NCBI GenBank assembly: GCA_036939355.1
Contig: JALLAP010000380.1
Location: forward strand, 1-13,719
Direction: 5' to 3'
Length of the DNA: 13,719 nucleotides
From: Thalassiosira profunda
Taxonomy: Eukaryota; Bacillariophyta; Thalassiosirophyceae; Thalassiosirales; Thalassiosiraceae
Shown here: piece after piece, positions 1 through 8,022 of the stretch
How positions within the stretch are numbered: the first letter of the stretch is position 1
Layout: every line of letters starts with the position of its first letter
Made by a program: the position numbers and the translations under genes
The notes under the pieces: model-generated
What the model was told of the DNA's origin: nothing
Seen by the model: only the letters and a program-made list of their open reading frames with translations
Database searches by the model: none

Positions 1-146
1 CTCGGATAATCTGAGACAGCGTGGTAGCAACATAGGTCTAGTGGCCACACTCGATCCACGTCTCAATCTCAACCGCCCCCCCCGCCGCCGCTACATCACC
101 CTCATATTTTTGCAGCGGCGCCGAGCAGCGATCCGTCGAGCCCACC
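1..146 (+). promoter_or_regulatory. 5' flank and probable 5' UTR of the fused lipid ABC transporter gene
   Basis: This short leader precedes the ATG at 147. The start context is strong (A at -3, G at +4, reading CCCACC then ATGG), which supports the chosen start. I see no clear TATA box. The promoter probably lies partly outside the window. Confidence 0.4.
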
Positions 147-1979
147 ATGGCGTCTACAGGCTCCTCCGACGGCGCGGCGGACGGCCGGCCCATCCTCCAA
201 TTCTCCGCCAAGAACGTCGATGCATCTAAATGCCCATTCACCAACCCCACGGTATCCTTCGCCCTCCGCCGCTCCGGCTGCCTCCACCTCGCCGGGCCGA
301 GCGGCGCGGGCAAGACGACCCTCTCCAACTACATTGCCGGCATTCTGCCTCCGAAGAAGGGCAAGAAGATGCTGCGCAACACGCTTGGCATTGAAATCAC
401 CGAGTGCGCGTGGGACGAACGCATCCCCGGGGGAGAGCGGGCGGGGATGCTGTTCCAGCAGACGACGCTTATTGATTCGCTGACGGTGGCAGGCAACGTG
501 TGCGTGGCGCTGGAACATTGTCCCGCGGCCAAGAATGGGAAAGAAGCGATGGCCGAGCAGCAGAACCGGGCGACCATCAAACGGCTGTTGGAGACGGTGG
601 GGTTGGACTACCTCCGCGACGGGCCCAAGCGTCCCTCCGAGCTGTCGGGCGGCATGGCGCGGAGGGCCTCGTTGGCATTGCAATTGGCGCAGCATAAGCA
701 CGTGATTGTCTTGGACGAGCCATTTGCAGGATTGGATTACGCCACGGCGGTGGGGGTGGCGAGAGAATTGGAGAAATTGCGAAGAGAGAAGGGAACGGCG
801 CTGCTGCTCATATCTCATGAGCCCGATATTGTGGATATCGTGATGGGCAAGGCGACGAGTTTGAACAGGGTGCAGAGCAACGGAAGCAACGGAGACAAGA
901 CGACGCTGACCGCGGCTTCTGGGAGCACTGTGACTCTCACACGTAGAGACTCGACCGATTCCGATGCAAAGGCGAGCAGCAAGCTCCGGCACCCAAGCGT
1001 CTTTGGGAAGGATCCGCACCAACGCCTCCTCGTCAAGGTACTGGACTACTTTCTCTACTCCCTGCCTTTGATTCTGCTGACCTTTCTTGCGGCTGGACTG
1101 GCAATCTCGATGCTCTCGTCGGATATACTGCGCCGAGTCGATGTCACAGACACAGTGCTTTCTGTCGTGCAAAGGGAGGTGAAACCGATCATCCAAATGT
1201 TCACAGGAGAGGAAGAAGCGAATCCAATGTACACAATGATGATCAATATGAAGGTCCGGAACATGCTGAATACAACCATTCCTCCAGCGAAAGCAACACT
1301 GTACGCGATGGGCATGGCCAAACTCTTCGTCTTGGAGATTGGTCCGCTTATCACTTCGCTTCTTTTGAGCGGGCGCATCGGAGGGAGCTACTCGGGCGAG
1401 GTGGCGACGATGCAGGCCACGGCGCAGAACAAACTGCTGCTCACGCTGGGCATCAGTCCGGTGGTGTGGACGTTCGGCCCTTCGTTGCTGGCGAGTTGGA
1501 TGGCCTCGCCGCTGCTGACGATGGCAGGGACAGTTCTCGCGTTGGAGATTGGGGCGCACGTTGGACCGCAGTATGGCATTGGTGATATCGAGGGCTATCG
1601 CAAGGAGGTGTGGGAGGCGGTGTTTGTGCCTCTAAGGCTACGAGGAGTGGTCTCGTGGTCGGAGAACGAAGGATGGGAGCACGGCGGCCAAACGCTGATG
1701 GAATCAGTGTACAGCTACCTCGATCTGCGATGCACCTTCTCAGACACTTATCTCGATGCATTCGTTGAGATAGCCACCCACCCGGTATGCTTCCACCTGA
1801 TCAAAAGTCTGGTTTTTATGACGATCATCATGGGCGTGGCGGAGGTGGCAGCGCGGAGGAAGGCGGACTTGACGCCGCGAGGCGTGCCGAAAGTTATCAC
1901 GACGAGCGTGGTGGGTGGTAGTTTGCTTGTTATCTTCGCGGATTGGGGCTTCTCCCAGTTGTTGTTGAAAAGGCACTGA
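147..1979 (+). CDS. Fused MlaF-type ATPase / MlaE-type permease, lipid ABC transporter
   Basis: Single-exon protein of 610 residues. Residues about 15-230 form an ABC ATPase: Walker A GPSGAGKT (50-57), Q-loop Gln104, signature LSGGMARR (166-173), Walker B VIVLDE (186-191), D-loop AGLD (194-197) and switch His224. A low-complexity Ser/Thr-rich linker (about 235-290) leads to a membrane domain with a first hydrophobic helix at about 299-323. The MlaE/TGD1 hallmark follows: EIGPLITSLLLSGRIGGSYSGE (397-418 region), then LGISPV and PLLTMAGTV. Two C-terminal membrane segments (about 548-566 and 587-607) match the end of MlaE permeases. In bacteria and plastids the ATPase (MlaF/TGD3) and permease (MlaE/TGD1) are separate proteins that work with an MCE-domain partner (MlaD/TGD2) to move phospholipids between membranes. 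I infer a homodimeric lipid transporter. No MCE gene is in the window and I see no clear transit peptide, so its membrane is unknown. Confidence 0.88.
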   Translation: MASTGSSDGAADGRPILQFSAKNVDASKCPFTNPTVSFALRRSGCLHLAGPSGAGKTTLSNYIAGILPPKKGKKMLRNTLGIEITECAWDERIPGGERAGMLFQQTTLIDSLTVAGNVCVALEHCPAAKNGKEAMAEQQNRATIKRLLETVGLDYLRDGPKRPSELSGGMARRASLALQLAQHKHVIVLDEPFAGLDYATAVGVARELEKLRREKGTALLLISHEPDIVDIVMGKATSLNRVQSNGSNGDKTTLTAASGSTVTLTRRDSTDSDAKASSKLRHPSVFGKDPHQRLLVKVLDYFLYSLPLILLTFLAAGLAISMLSSDILRRVDVTDTVLSVVQREVKPIIQMFTGEEEANPMYTMMINMKVRNMLNTTIPPAKATLYAMGMAKLFVLEIGPLITSLLLSGRIGGSYSGEVATMQATAQNKLLLTLGISPVVWTFGPSLLASWMASPLLTMAGTVLALEIGAHVGPQYGIGDIEGYRKEVWEAVFVPLRLRGVVSWSENEGWEHGGQTLMESVYSYLDLRCTFSDTYLDAFVEIATHPVCFHLIKSLVFMTIIMGVAEVAARRKADLTPRGVPKVITTSVVGGSLLVIFADWGFSQLLLKRH

Positions 1980-2112
1980 AGAGCGAACGTTTCGCTTTGA
2001 GTAGAAACCGAAGCAATCGGCGGTCAATGGTAATTACTGATGCATTGCTTTGCTATTGTATTCTACCTATCGTTATTGCAGCTCTATTGTACAGTCTCTC
2101 ATTTCCAGATCG

Positions 2113-3556
2113 TTACGACTGGCCCTCGATCGTTACCTTGTCAAGGAGGACATTGTCGCCGATATCGTCTCCATCGACCCGAAATCGCAGCCTCAAGTCG
2201 GACGCGCTTGACACTTCAAACTCCAGATTCATCTCGTCGTACCATTCGCCATTGTCGAATGCGTGCATGGCGCTCCAGCACTTGGAGCCGGTGACCGCCG
2301 CGTTGTCCAGCTCATAATCGACGCATAGGTCATCTGCGTGCGCCATGCCGACGGCGTAGAAGGAGAAGGTCACTTTGATCTTCGTGAACGGGTTGTGCGC
2401 CAAGCTGATCAGATTCGACGTCAGTGACGCCTTCCCATCCGCGGCACCCTCGAGGCGAACGACACCTTCCCGGTTCATTGCGTACGGGTAGTGGTTGGCG
2501 TCCATTGGCGGGTTGTAGAAGATCCCGAAGCCGAAATCGAAGGTCTCCTCGTCGATTGTAATCCATTCCGTGGATGGGGGCAGGTTGGCGCAGTCGAATG
2601 ACTCCGGAGGGTCGGAACTATTCTCGCACACCGCACGACGAATCCAATGATATTGCGCGCTGACACGAGCGCTGAAGTAAATGAGAGAGATCGCACACTG
2701 TGAGCAAAACGAGGCATCACAAGATGCAAGGAACTGCCAGACTTGCGTGGAACGCAAACAAGTGTACTCACTAGACGCCAGGGAAGTCCGGATGCGCACA
2801 TCCGATGCCCCACGATACCACGCCAACCTGTTCGTCGACCCCGGAATCCGAGCGAACGACAAGCGGTCCGCCGCTGTCGCCTTGGCAGCTGTCCTTCACA
2901 TCAGCGGACTCGGCACACACCATGTTGTCCGTAACTTCGTTGTGGTAGTCGTATTCCCAGCCCTCCTCTGTGGACGAGGAAGCATTGCAGGCATCGTTTG
3001 TGATAACTTGCACCTCCACCTCGTTCAGCACGGCAGCCATCGTGACCTCGTCCTGGTCCGCATTGATATCTCCCCATCCCAGAGCGGTGACGTCGGATCC
3101 GACCGCGACGACATTGGGCGACACAGAAGCCAAATCGATCGTCTCGTTCGTCGGCCGAGCGAGAAACAGGAGCATGAAGTCGTTGTCTGTCGTGTCGTCG
3201 TCGTATTGGGGATGGGGCATCTCCAGAGCGACATCGATGGCGTCGCCGTCCGTAGAGTTGAGTGCGTGGCGTCCGACAATCGCCTGATACGTTCCGCCGG
3301 CGCAGTGAGCCGCCGAGAGAACGACATCCGGAGCGATCATGGACCCGCCACAGAAGTGTCCGTACGAATCCTGGAGGCTGACGGCGTAGGAGTACCGGCC
3401 CTCGGGGGCCTTGGAGCCGCCGATGATGCGGTTGTTGTCGTCGAAGACGCCGAGGTCTCGGCGGCCGTTGTGCTGGTGGGCGCCGCGGAGAGACGTCGCT
3501 GCAGCTCCGGCGAAGAGCTGGGAGACCAGGAGGGCTTTGGAAAGGGATTGATTCAT
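2113..3556 (-). CDS. Secreted trypsin-like serine protease with C-terminal beta-sandwich-like domain
   Basis: Two exons, 3556-2772 and 2671-2113, encode 447 residues. The N-terminus is signal-peptide-like (1 to about 20), then a short propeptide ends at Arg43, followed by the mature start IIGG (44-47). The S1 family triad is His84 (SAAHC), Asp126 (DNDFMLL) and Ser228 (GDSGGP). Asp222, six residues before the Ser, is the trypsin Asp189 position and predicts cleavage after Lys/Arg. Splicing restores the classic GVYARVSAQYHWI ending of the domain. Residues about 278-447 form an extra domain with alternating beta-strand patterns (VTFSFYAVGM, LRLRFRVDG, NVLLDKVTI). It resembles MAM-like or carbohydrate-binding-like sandwiches of other secreted protist proteins, but I cannot name the family. 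It is convergent with the ABC gene, 133 bp stop to stop. Confidence 0.9.
2672..2771 (-). other. Spliceosomal intron of the trypsin gene (100 nt)
   Basis: On the minus strand the donor is GTGAGTAC at 2771 and the acceptor is TTACTTCAG ending at 2672. Joining GTC TA to C GCT CGT recreates the conserved GVYAR of trypsins, which fixes both ends. There is no TACTAAC branch site. If the intron is retained, a TAG stop forms exactly across the exon-intron boundary. Confidence 0.9.
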
Positions 3557-4016
3557 GGTGGATACGTGTTGGTCGGCGGAGAGGGGGTGGCTCTATTGGT
3601 TGAATTGCAATCGGCTCGGCCGCGGTGTTGGGATTATGAGCACAAGTTGTGAGCTCCTCGGCACATTTGATGGGAATGCTCGAACGATCGGCAGTGGATA
3701 TTATGGGATCGAATGATGGGATCGAACGATGGGATTGATAGGACGTCCACGGTGGATGAGAAGTGGCGGCGGCTGCAACCACGATCGGGCGGCGGCGGTC
3801 GAGCTTGGAAAAATGTGACTGGTCCCGACGAGCGGCATTGAAGTCTACTATTTATTGATGTGGGAATTCCTATCAGAGAGGTGTACCATCTCCTGCGAAG
3901 TATTGATCACAGATCTCTTCTCGAGCTTCATTGCTCGCTCCTTGCAAATGTGGGCGAACGAAGAGAAGGGAAGCTTTGTTTGTTGGTTGGAGGAAAAGCC
4001 TGCATACAGCTTCGCT
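3557..4016 (-). promoter_or_regulatory. Region upstream of the trypsin gene and downstream of the F-box/ankyrin gene
   Basis: This 460-bp gap lies between two minus-strand genes. It must hold the trypsin promoter and the 3' end of the upstream gene. I see a short 13-bp tandem repeat at 3703-3741 and no coding sequence or RNA gene. The open frames running through it have no family features. Confidence 0.4.
3703..3741. repeat. Three tandem 13-bp units upstream of the trypsin gene
   Basis: Units ATGGGATCGAATG, ATGGGATCGAACG and ATGGGATTGATAG start at 3703, 3716 and 3729. They lie about 150-185 bp upstream of the trypsin start codon, where they could act as binding sites or be a neutral microsatellite. 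Confidence 0.75.
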
Positions 4017-5009
4017 CTAACTAATGCGGTCGATGTATGACTGGCTGTACACACCCTCGAGCATAGCGATGACCTTCAGCAATCCCCTCAAGTCCTCTCT
4101 CCGCACTCCATTCTCAACCTCGCTGTCTCTCATCCGTGTTGCAAATTCCAGAGCCGTGAGGTTCACGCCCTTGACACTTTTTCGTGGATTCGAGAACAGC
4201 CGAAATCGAGACGACCCCCTCAGGTTCCGGTTGGCACCCGCAGATAGCAGATACTTCACCACCGTGTGCATTCCCCGCGCCGCTGCAATTATCAATGCAT
4301 ACAGCTCCCTCCCCGTGCTCGACGAGAGGCACATCCCCACCTCCCCCGACGCGGCCGATGCTTCGTACACAGGCGCAATTGTGGAGGAGGTGCCCAGCCC
4401 AACCTCGGCGCTGGGCACGTTCGGGTTGGCTCCGTTCTCTTCCACCAAGAATTTGACGCACTTCAAGATGACCGATTCGTTCACGTATCTCGCACGGACG
4501 ACCTCGACCAAAAAGGTGCCCCCGGTGCGGACTCGCCTGTTTATGGCCACCGGCTCGTATTCTCTCAATAATTTCTTCAGCAACGACAGCGACAGGGGCT
4601 TTGTGGACGAGTGGACGTGCTCCTGCAGTTCCAGAATGGCCGACTCGTTCCGCGATAGGAGCAGATTGTAAGAGTGAATGTACATGTCTTTCGGAGTCGA
4701 AGGTTTCAGGCGCCCCGATCGACGGGGAGGGGAGGATCCATCGGTGCGGGCTCGCTTTGACGGCCGGTATGATGTGCTGATTGCTGATGCGTCCAGGCTT
4801 TCGTTGCAACGATTGGGCTTGTAATAATCGCAGGACAGATCGTGCGTGGCGAGCTCCCAAAGGTCACGCTTTGCGTCCAGCTCTTGCTGCCATTGCTTGG
4901 AGAGTGGGCGAAGGATATGGCAGATGCACGGCCCGATGAGGGTGGGAGAGTTGGCCACGTAACAAAAGATTGCGTGCAATATCTCGTCCGGCAGGTCGAT
5001 CAGTTCCAT
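4017..5009 (-). CDS. F-box-like / ankyrin-repeat protein
   Basis: Single-exon protein of 330 residues, started at the ATG at 5009-5007 because the F-box-like segment MELIDLPDEILHAIF begins there and -3 is G. The same frame stays open to an ATG at 5114, which would add 35 residues of no recognisable type. Residues 1 to about 50 fit an F-box (LPDEILHAIF...LRPLSKQW). A basic stretch around 82-100 (SKRARTDG, PPRRSGRLK) could be a nuclear localisation signal. Residues about 165-205 and 235-270 have ankyrin character: VVRARYVNESVILKCVKFLVEENGANPN and ELYALIIAAARGMHTVVKYLLSAGANRN. If the F-box is real, it would be an SCF ubiquitin ligase substrate receptor. The repeats are degenerate and the substrate cannot be guessed. 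Confidence 0.75.
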   Translation of the reverse strand: MELIDLPDEILHAIFCYVANSPTLIGPCICHILRPLSKQWQQELDAKRDLWELATHDLSCDYYKPNRCNESLDASAISTSYRPSKRARTDGSSPPRRSGRLKPSTPKDMYIHSYNLLLSRNESAILELQEHVHSSTKPLSLSLLKKLLREYEPVAINRRVRTGGTFLVEVVRARYVNESVILKCVKFLVEENGANPNVPSAEVGLGTSSTIAPVYEASAASGEVGMCLSSSTGRELYALIIAAARGMHTVVKYLLSAGANRNLRGSSRFRLFSNPRKSVKGVNLTALEFATRMRDSEVENGVRREDLRGLLKVIAMLEGVYSQSYIDRIS

Positions 5010-5459
5010 TACGCGGGTGAAGCAGAGGACAGACCCTCCAAAAACGCCACCGGTCCGCGTTCGCCTGCTCTTTGGCGCTGCTGCGCAAACACCAAACACC
5101 GCCGTTGAACACAAACACGCATTTGAACGATTTGAACCCTTTACTTTCCTCTCGATTCAGCGGGCGCCCCCTTTCTTGGTTGCCTCGTTGTCGCGTAATT
5201 ATACCTAGAACAAAGAGGGCAGCGGGGAAGGTGCCCCCCAATAGCGCTGCGTTCGCCCGCTTCACTTCACTTTGTTTGCGTTGCACCTGTGGCCTGTGGT
5301 GCACAACGCGGAAGGGCAGAGCCGTCGTTGGCAGCGGAGCTGTGGCTTCGAAGCACAATTGGTGCTGAGCGTTTGCGGTTGACTGCTTGCTTGTCAATTG
5401 TTGTCGGTGGCGTCTTGTGTGGTCAGGTGCACCGAACACACATCTTAGGAGCATCGAGC
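5010..5459. promoter_or_regulatory. Divergent promoter region between the F-box/ankyrin gene and CHMP6
   Basis: This 450-bp spacer separates two start codons pointing away from each other, so it holds both promoters and 5' UTRs. The open frame into CHMP6 extends back to 5289 but its extra residues show no conserved features. I see no clear TATA box or repeat. Confidence 0.5.
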
Positions 5460-6125
5460 ATGGGAGGCACCCACAGCAAGAAGAAGGCCGCCAAGCCCCC
5501 GCCTCGGGGCGGGACCATCACCCCCATCGACCGGGCGACGCTCGATCTCAAGGTGTCCCGCGACAAGCTGGCCAAATACCGCGCCAAACTGGCGCTGGAT
5601 GCGGACAAGCTCGCCGCGCGGGCCAAGGCCCTCCACGCCGAGGGGAAGACGAAGAACGCCCTCCAATTGTTGAGACTGCGCAAGTACAAATTGCAGGAGG
5701 CCGATCGGGTGGAGGAGCAATTGCTGACGGTGTACCGCATGATCGACAAGATTGCCGAGAAGCAAAACGAGGCGGAGGTCGTGGCGGCCATGAAGCAGGG
5801 CAAGGATGCGCTGCAAATCATGCACAACCAAATCGGGATAGACTCTGTCTTAGATTTGATGGACGAGATTCGGGATCAGGACGAGGTTGAGCGGCAGATA
5901 AACGAAATGCTCGGCTCGGAGGGCGTGGCGGTAGTGGAGGGACTGGGGGAGGAGGACATCATGGCCGAATTGGCGGCGTTGGAGGAGGAGCTGCGGGCGG
6001 AAGGAGAGGGGAAGAAGACAGAAGAGGAGGTGGCGTTGCCGCAGCAGCCCACGCGACCATTGCCTGCAGTGGAAGAACCAGCAAACGTGGAAGCAACAAC
6101 AGCAAAGGTGGCAGTGGCGTCGTGA
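5460..6125 (+). CDS. CHMP6: ESCRT-III subunit CHMP6 / Vps20
   Basis: Single-exon protein of 221 residues. Start at 5460 has A at -3 and G at +4 and gives MGGTHSKKK, a good N-myristoylation signal (Gly2, Ser6), as in CHMP6. The Snf7 core follows: basic helix about 23-60 (TPIDRATLDLKVSRDKLAKYR), helix 2 about 62-120 (KNALQLLRLRKYK), the segment IDSVLDLMDEIRDQDEVERQINEML (127-151) and an acidic helix EEDIMAELAALEEEL. Residues 190-202 (EVALPQQPTRPLP) match the MIM2 motif by which CHMP6 binds the VPS4 MIT domain. CHMP6 links ESCRT-II to Snf7 polymers on endosomal and other membranes during budding and scission. Length matches human CHMP6 (about 200 residues). No intron is seen. Confidence 0.93.
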   Translation: MGGTHSKKKAAKPPPRGGTITPIDRATLDLKVSRDKLAKYRAKLALDADKLAARAKALHAEGKTKNALQLLRLRKYKLQEADRVEEQLLTVYRMIDKIAEKQNEAEVVAAMKQGKDALQIMHNQIGIDSVLDLMDEIRDQDEVERQINEMLGSEGVAVVEGLGEEDIMAELAALEEELRAEGEGKKTEEEVALPQQPTRPLPAVEEPANVEATTAKVAVAS

Positions 6126-6525
6126 TTTTGAGCAAAGGTTGTCGTGCCCCCGTTCTATTCGAGAGCAATATCGCAGAGTTGAGCATGCAGCTTTGCAGGC
6201 TGTGTTTTGGTTTGGAACCAACGCTTTGCATAGCAGCATTCGACCGAGTTTTGTGTGGCGTCTGTAGACGCAGATGATTTGGTGTGAATGCTAGAAGTAA
6301 TGGGTGGTCAATTTGAGGTCCACAACGAGTGAAGTCGTTTTGTGCAGCAATCGTATCTGTGGTTGAAATGCATACGTTGCAATCAATCTCATGTGCAAGC
6401 TCTCAACTCAGGGAACACCTCTGCGAGCTCGCAAAGCTCGTGGGTCCACGAATGCATTTCCAGAGTGATGCGGCTGTATTTGTTTATGTACCGGAACAGA
6501 GCGCACAGGGTGCACCGCTGCTTGC
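6126..6525. other. Convergent 3' region, no gene seen
   Basis: These 400 bp lie between the CHMP6 stop and the stop of the minus-strand ankyrin-type gene and should hold both 3' UTRs. An open minus-strand frame ends at 6389, but the preferred splice of the ankyrin gene stops earlier at 6526. I see no RNA gene. Confidence 0.5.
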
Positions 6526-7417
6526 TCAGGCGCACGTGGCCGACTTTTTCCGGGAGAACAAATCCTTGCACGGCCAGCCATTCTCCAAGGCCACATGGCC
6601 TATCAGTCGACCATCGCTGCTCCTCGGTCTACATTACACCAATTTTGCATACCAAGCAACATGTGAGGCAAAGAAGAAATCGCAGAAACGGTGCACATCG
6701 CGACTCACAAAAACGCCGAGCGGTGATCGGCCTCGATCAAGCACTCCACGACATCCCTAATCTCCGCATCGCCCAAGCGACAGTCGCTCGCCGGACTCTC
6801 CGCCAATATTTGGAACGCCGTCCGGTTCCCATCGTTCGCATCCCGGCCCGCAAACTCGGATGGAATGCGCCTTCCCATCTCGCGGAGCACCGCCCACGCC
6901 GCGTAGGGACGGCATCGCTCCAGTCCGAGGAAGGGAGCGGTGAGACACCGCACCCAGGCGTGGACAGGGCGGAAGGGATTGGTCGGTGGGGCTTCCGGCA
7001 ACGGCGCGGTGGGTTTCTTTGGAGTGTCGCACGAAGACTCGCTTTTCAGTGGAGCAGAAGCCGTGGTATGGGTCGCGGAATCTTGGGCCATTGCAGACGT
7101 TGCGGCTGAAGAAGATCCGTCTCTCTCCAAACTAGAAGCAGGTTGTCGCATCGCCTCCAGCGCCGAGTCAGTAGCGNCGACTCCTCGGTGTGGAACAGGC
7201 CTCGCCGCGCGTCGCGGATGTCGGGCGCGTCCTGGCTGCTGCCCGAGTGGAGCTGGCGGGTCCTCCGCCAGTCGCTGATGTCGGGCACGTCCCGGCTGCT
7301 GGAGCTGGAGTCCCAAGTGGAGTCCGCCGACGCGGCGGCGCGCAGGCCCTGGCCGGACGACGCGGCCGCGGCCGTGGCGAAGTGGCCGGCGGCCACGAGG
7401 AGCGAGAGCGATACCAT
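6526..7417 (-). CDS. Ankyrin-type repeat protein, two exons, interrupted by an unresolved base
   Basis: Exons 7417-6709 and 6628-6526; about 270 residues if the n at 7177 stands for one extra base (or any number that restores frame). Start ATG at 7417 has AAA before it and G after. Residues 1 to about 19 (MVSLSLLVAAGHFATAAAA) look like a signal peptide. A 20-residue repeat occupies 41-60 and 61-80. A Ser/Pro/Thr-rich linker leads to a globular part (PVHAWVRCLTAPFLGLERCRPYAAWAVLREMG) and degenerate ankyrin-like helices: DGNRTAFQILAESP, then EIRDVVECLIEADHRSAFLP and, across the splice, SDGRLIGHVALENGWPC. This resembles ankyrin-like families of stramenopiles. The reading frame before the n differs from that after it, so the model needs resequencing. 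Function unknown. Confidence 0.65.
6629..6708 (-). other. Intron of the ankyrin-type gene (80 nt)
   Basis: Donor GTGAGTCG at 6708 follows ...GCG TTT TT; acceptor TGTAG ends at 6629. The joined frame reads HRSAFLPRSSDGRLIGHVALENG, a good ankyrin-like continuation. Another acceptor ending at 6600 also keeps a frame open, to 6389, but yields less convincing protein. I prefer the first. Confidence 0.65.
7177..7177. other. Ambiguous base (n) with reading-frame change
   Basis: Before the n the coding frame of the ankyrin-type gene ends in HTEES; after it the protein-like frame continues as ATDSALEAMRQ in the next frame. One additional base is needed to join them. The n directly follows two copies of a 60-bp repeat, so it may mark a collapsed repeat array or low-quality join rather than one unknown base. 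Confidence 0.8.
7178..7297 (-). repeat. Two tandem 60-bp coding repeats (20 residues each)
   Basis: Residues 41-60 (SRDVPDISDWRR...) and 61-80 (SQDAPDIRDARR...) of the ankyrin-type protein align in phase with a 60-bp period, best matched over the first 12 residues. The second copy ends immediately at the n at 7177. Confidence 0.7.
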
Positions 7418-8022
7418 TTTGCAATAATGAGATTGCTGTCGTCGTCGTTGCTACTGTTGAAAGCGCTCAAACAATGGACGCGCTCGACGATGAGTGAATG
7501 ATGGTATCAAATGCGCCACCGTGCTTGTTGCAAAGTGTGATGGCAAGCTCTTTGCTGCCGCCCGCGCATACGCCCGGGCGGCGGCCGAGCGACGGCGCCG
7601 CGCCTCGTTGATGGCAGTGGTTTGGCGAGGCCCGTTGGAAGTAGCGGACTGAGATACCGCAAGATTATCCCACGGGTGGTGGTTGGGAATGAGGAGGACG
7701 GCGGACAGACGACGCCAGGAAGGAGGCGGTGCACGATGACAGCTCGAGAGCAAGCTGATCGACGAGGCCGCCGATGGTCCTCTCATTCTTCTTTGTTGCC
7801 TCGCGTCCGGATTGGACGAGGCCGACCAAGCCGAACGCTCGGTAGCCGTAGCAGTAGCAGTTTGGGGGCGTGCTGTAGCCCCGGCGGCGCTGCGACGGAG
7901 GCTGCAAAGTGGCGGTGCCACTGCGCCGGAGAGCCGGAGGCGGTCGAGAAGGATGATGGCTGGCGGCGACACGTGCGGTGCGGGATAGGGCCCGCGCCGT
8001 CGTGTCCCAGGTGAGTCAGTCA
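7418..8022. other. Upstream region of the ankyrin-type gene, no gene seen
   Basis: GC-rich sequence between the ankyrin-type start codon and the duplicated block. Open frames run through it on both strands, but their residues are Arg/Ser/Pro-rich with no domain pattern, as expected of GC-rich non-coding DNA. It presumably includes the promoter of the minus-strand ankyrin-type gene. Confidence 0.45.

Noticed and set aside
102..1559. Open minus-strand frame of 485 codons opposite the ABC transporter
   Set aside because: It is an antisense shadow of a clear ABC gene; Arg/His/Gln-rich with no motif.
2681..3652. Plus-strand frame of 323 codons opposite the trypsin gene
   Set aside because: Antisense shadow of the trypsin exon; Val/Asp-rich and crossing the mapped intron.
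5010..5114. Upstream start adding 35 residues to the F-box/ankyrin protein
   Set aside because: The extra residues have no recognisable pattern, and the downstream ATG begins the F-box directly with G at -3.
6389..6599. Alternative second exon of the ankyrin-type gene (acceptor ending at 6600, stop at 6389)
   Set aside because: It keeps a frame open but the acceptor at 6629 gives a better ankyrin continuation (DGRLIGHVALENG).
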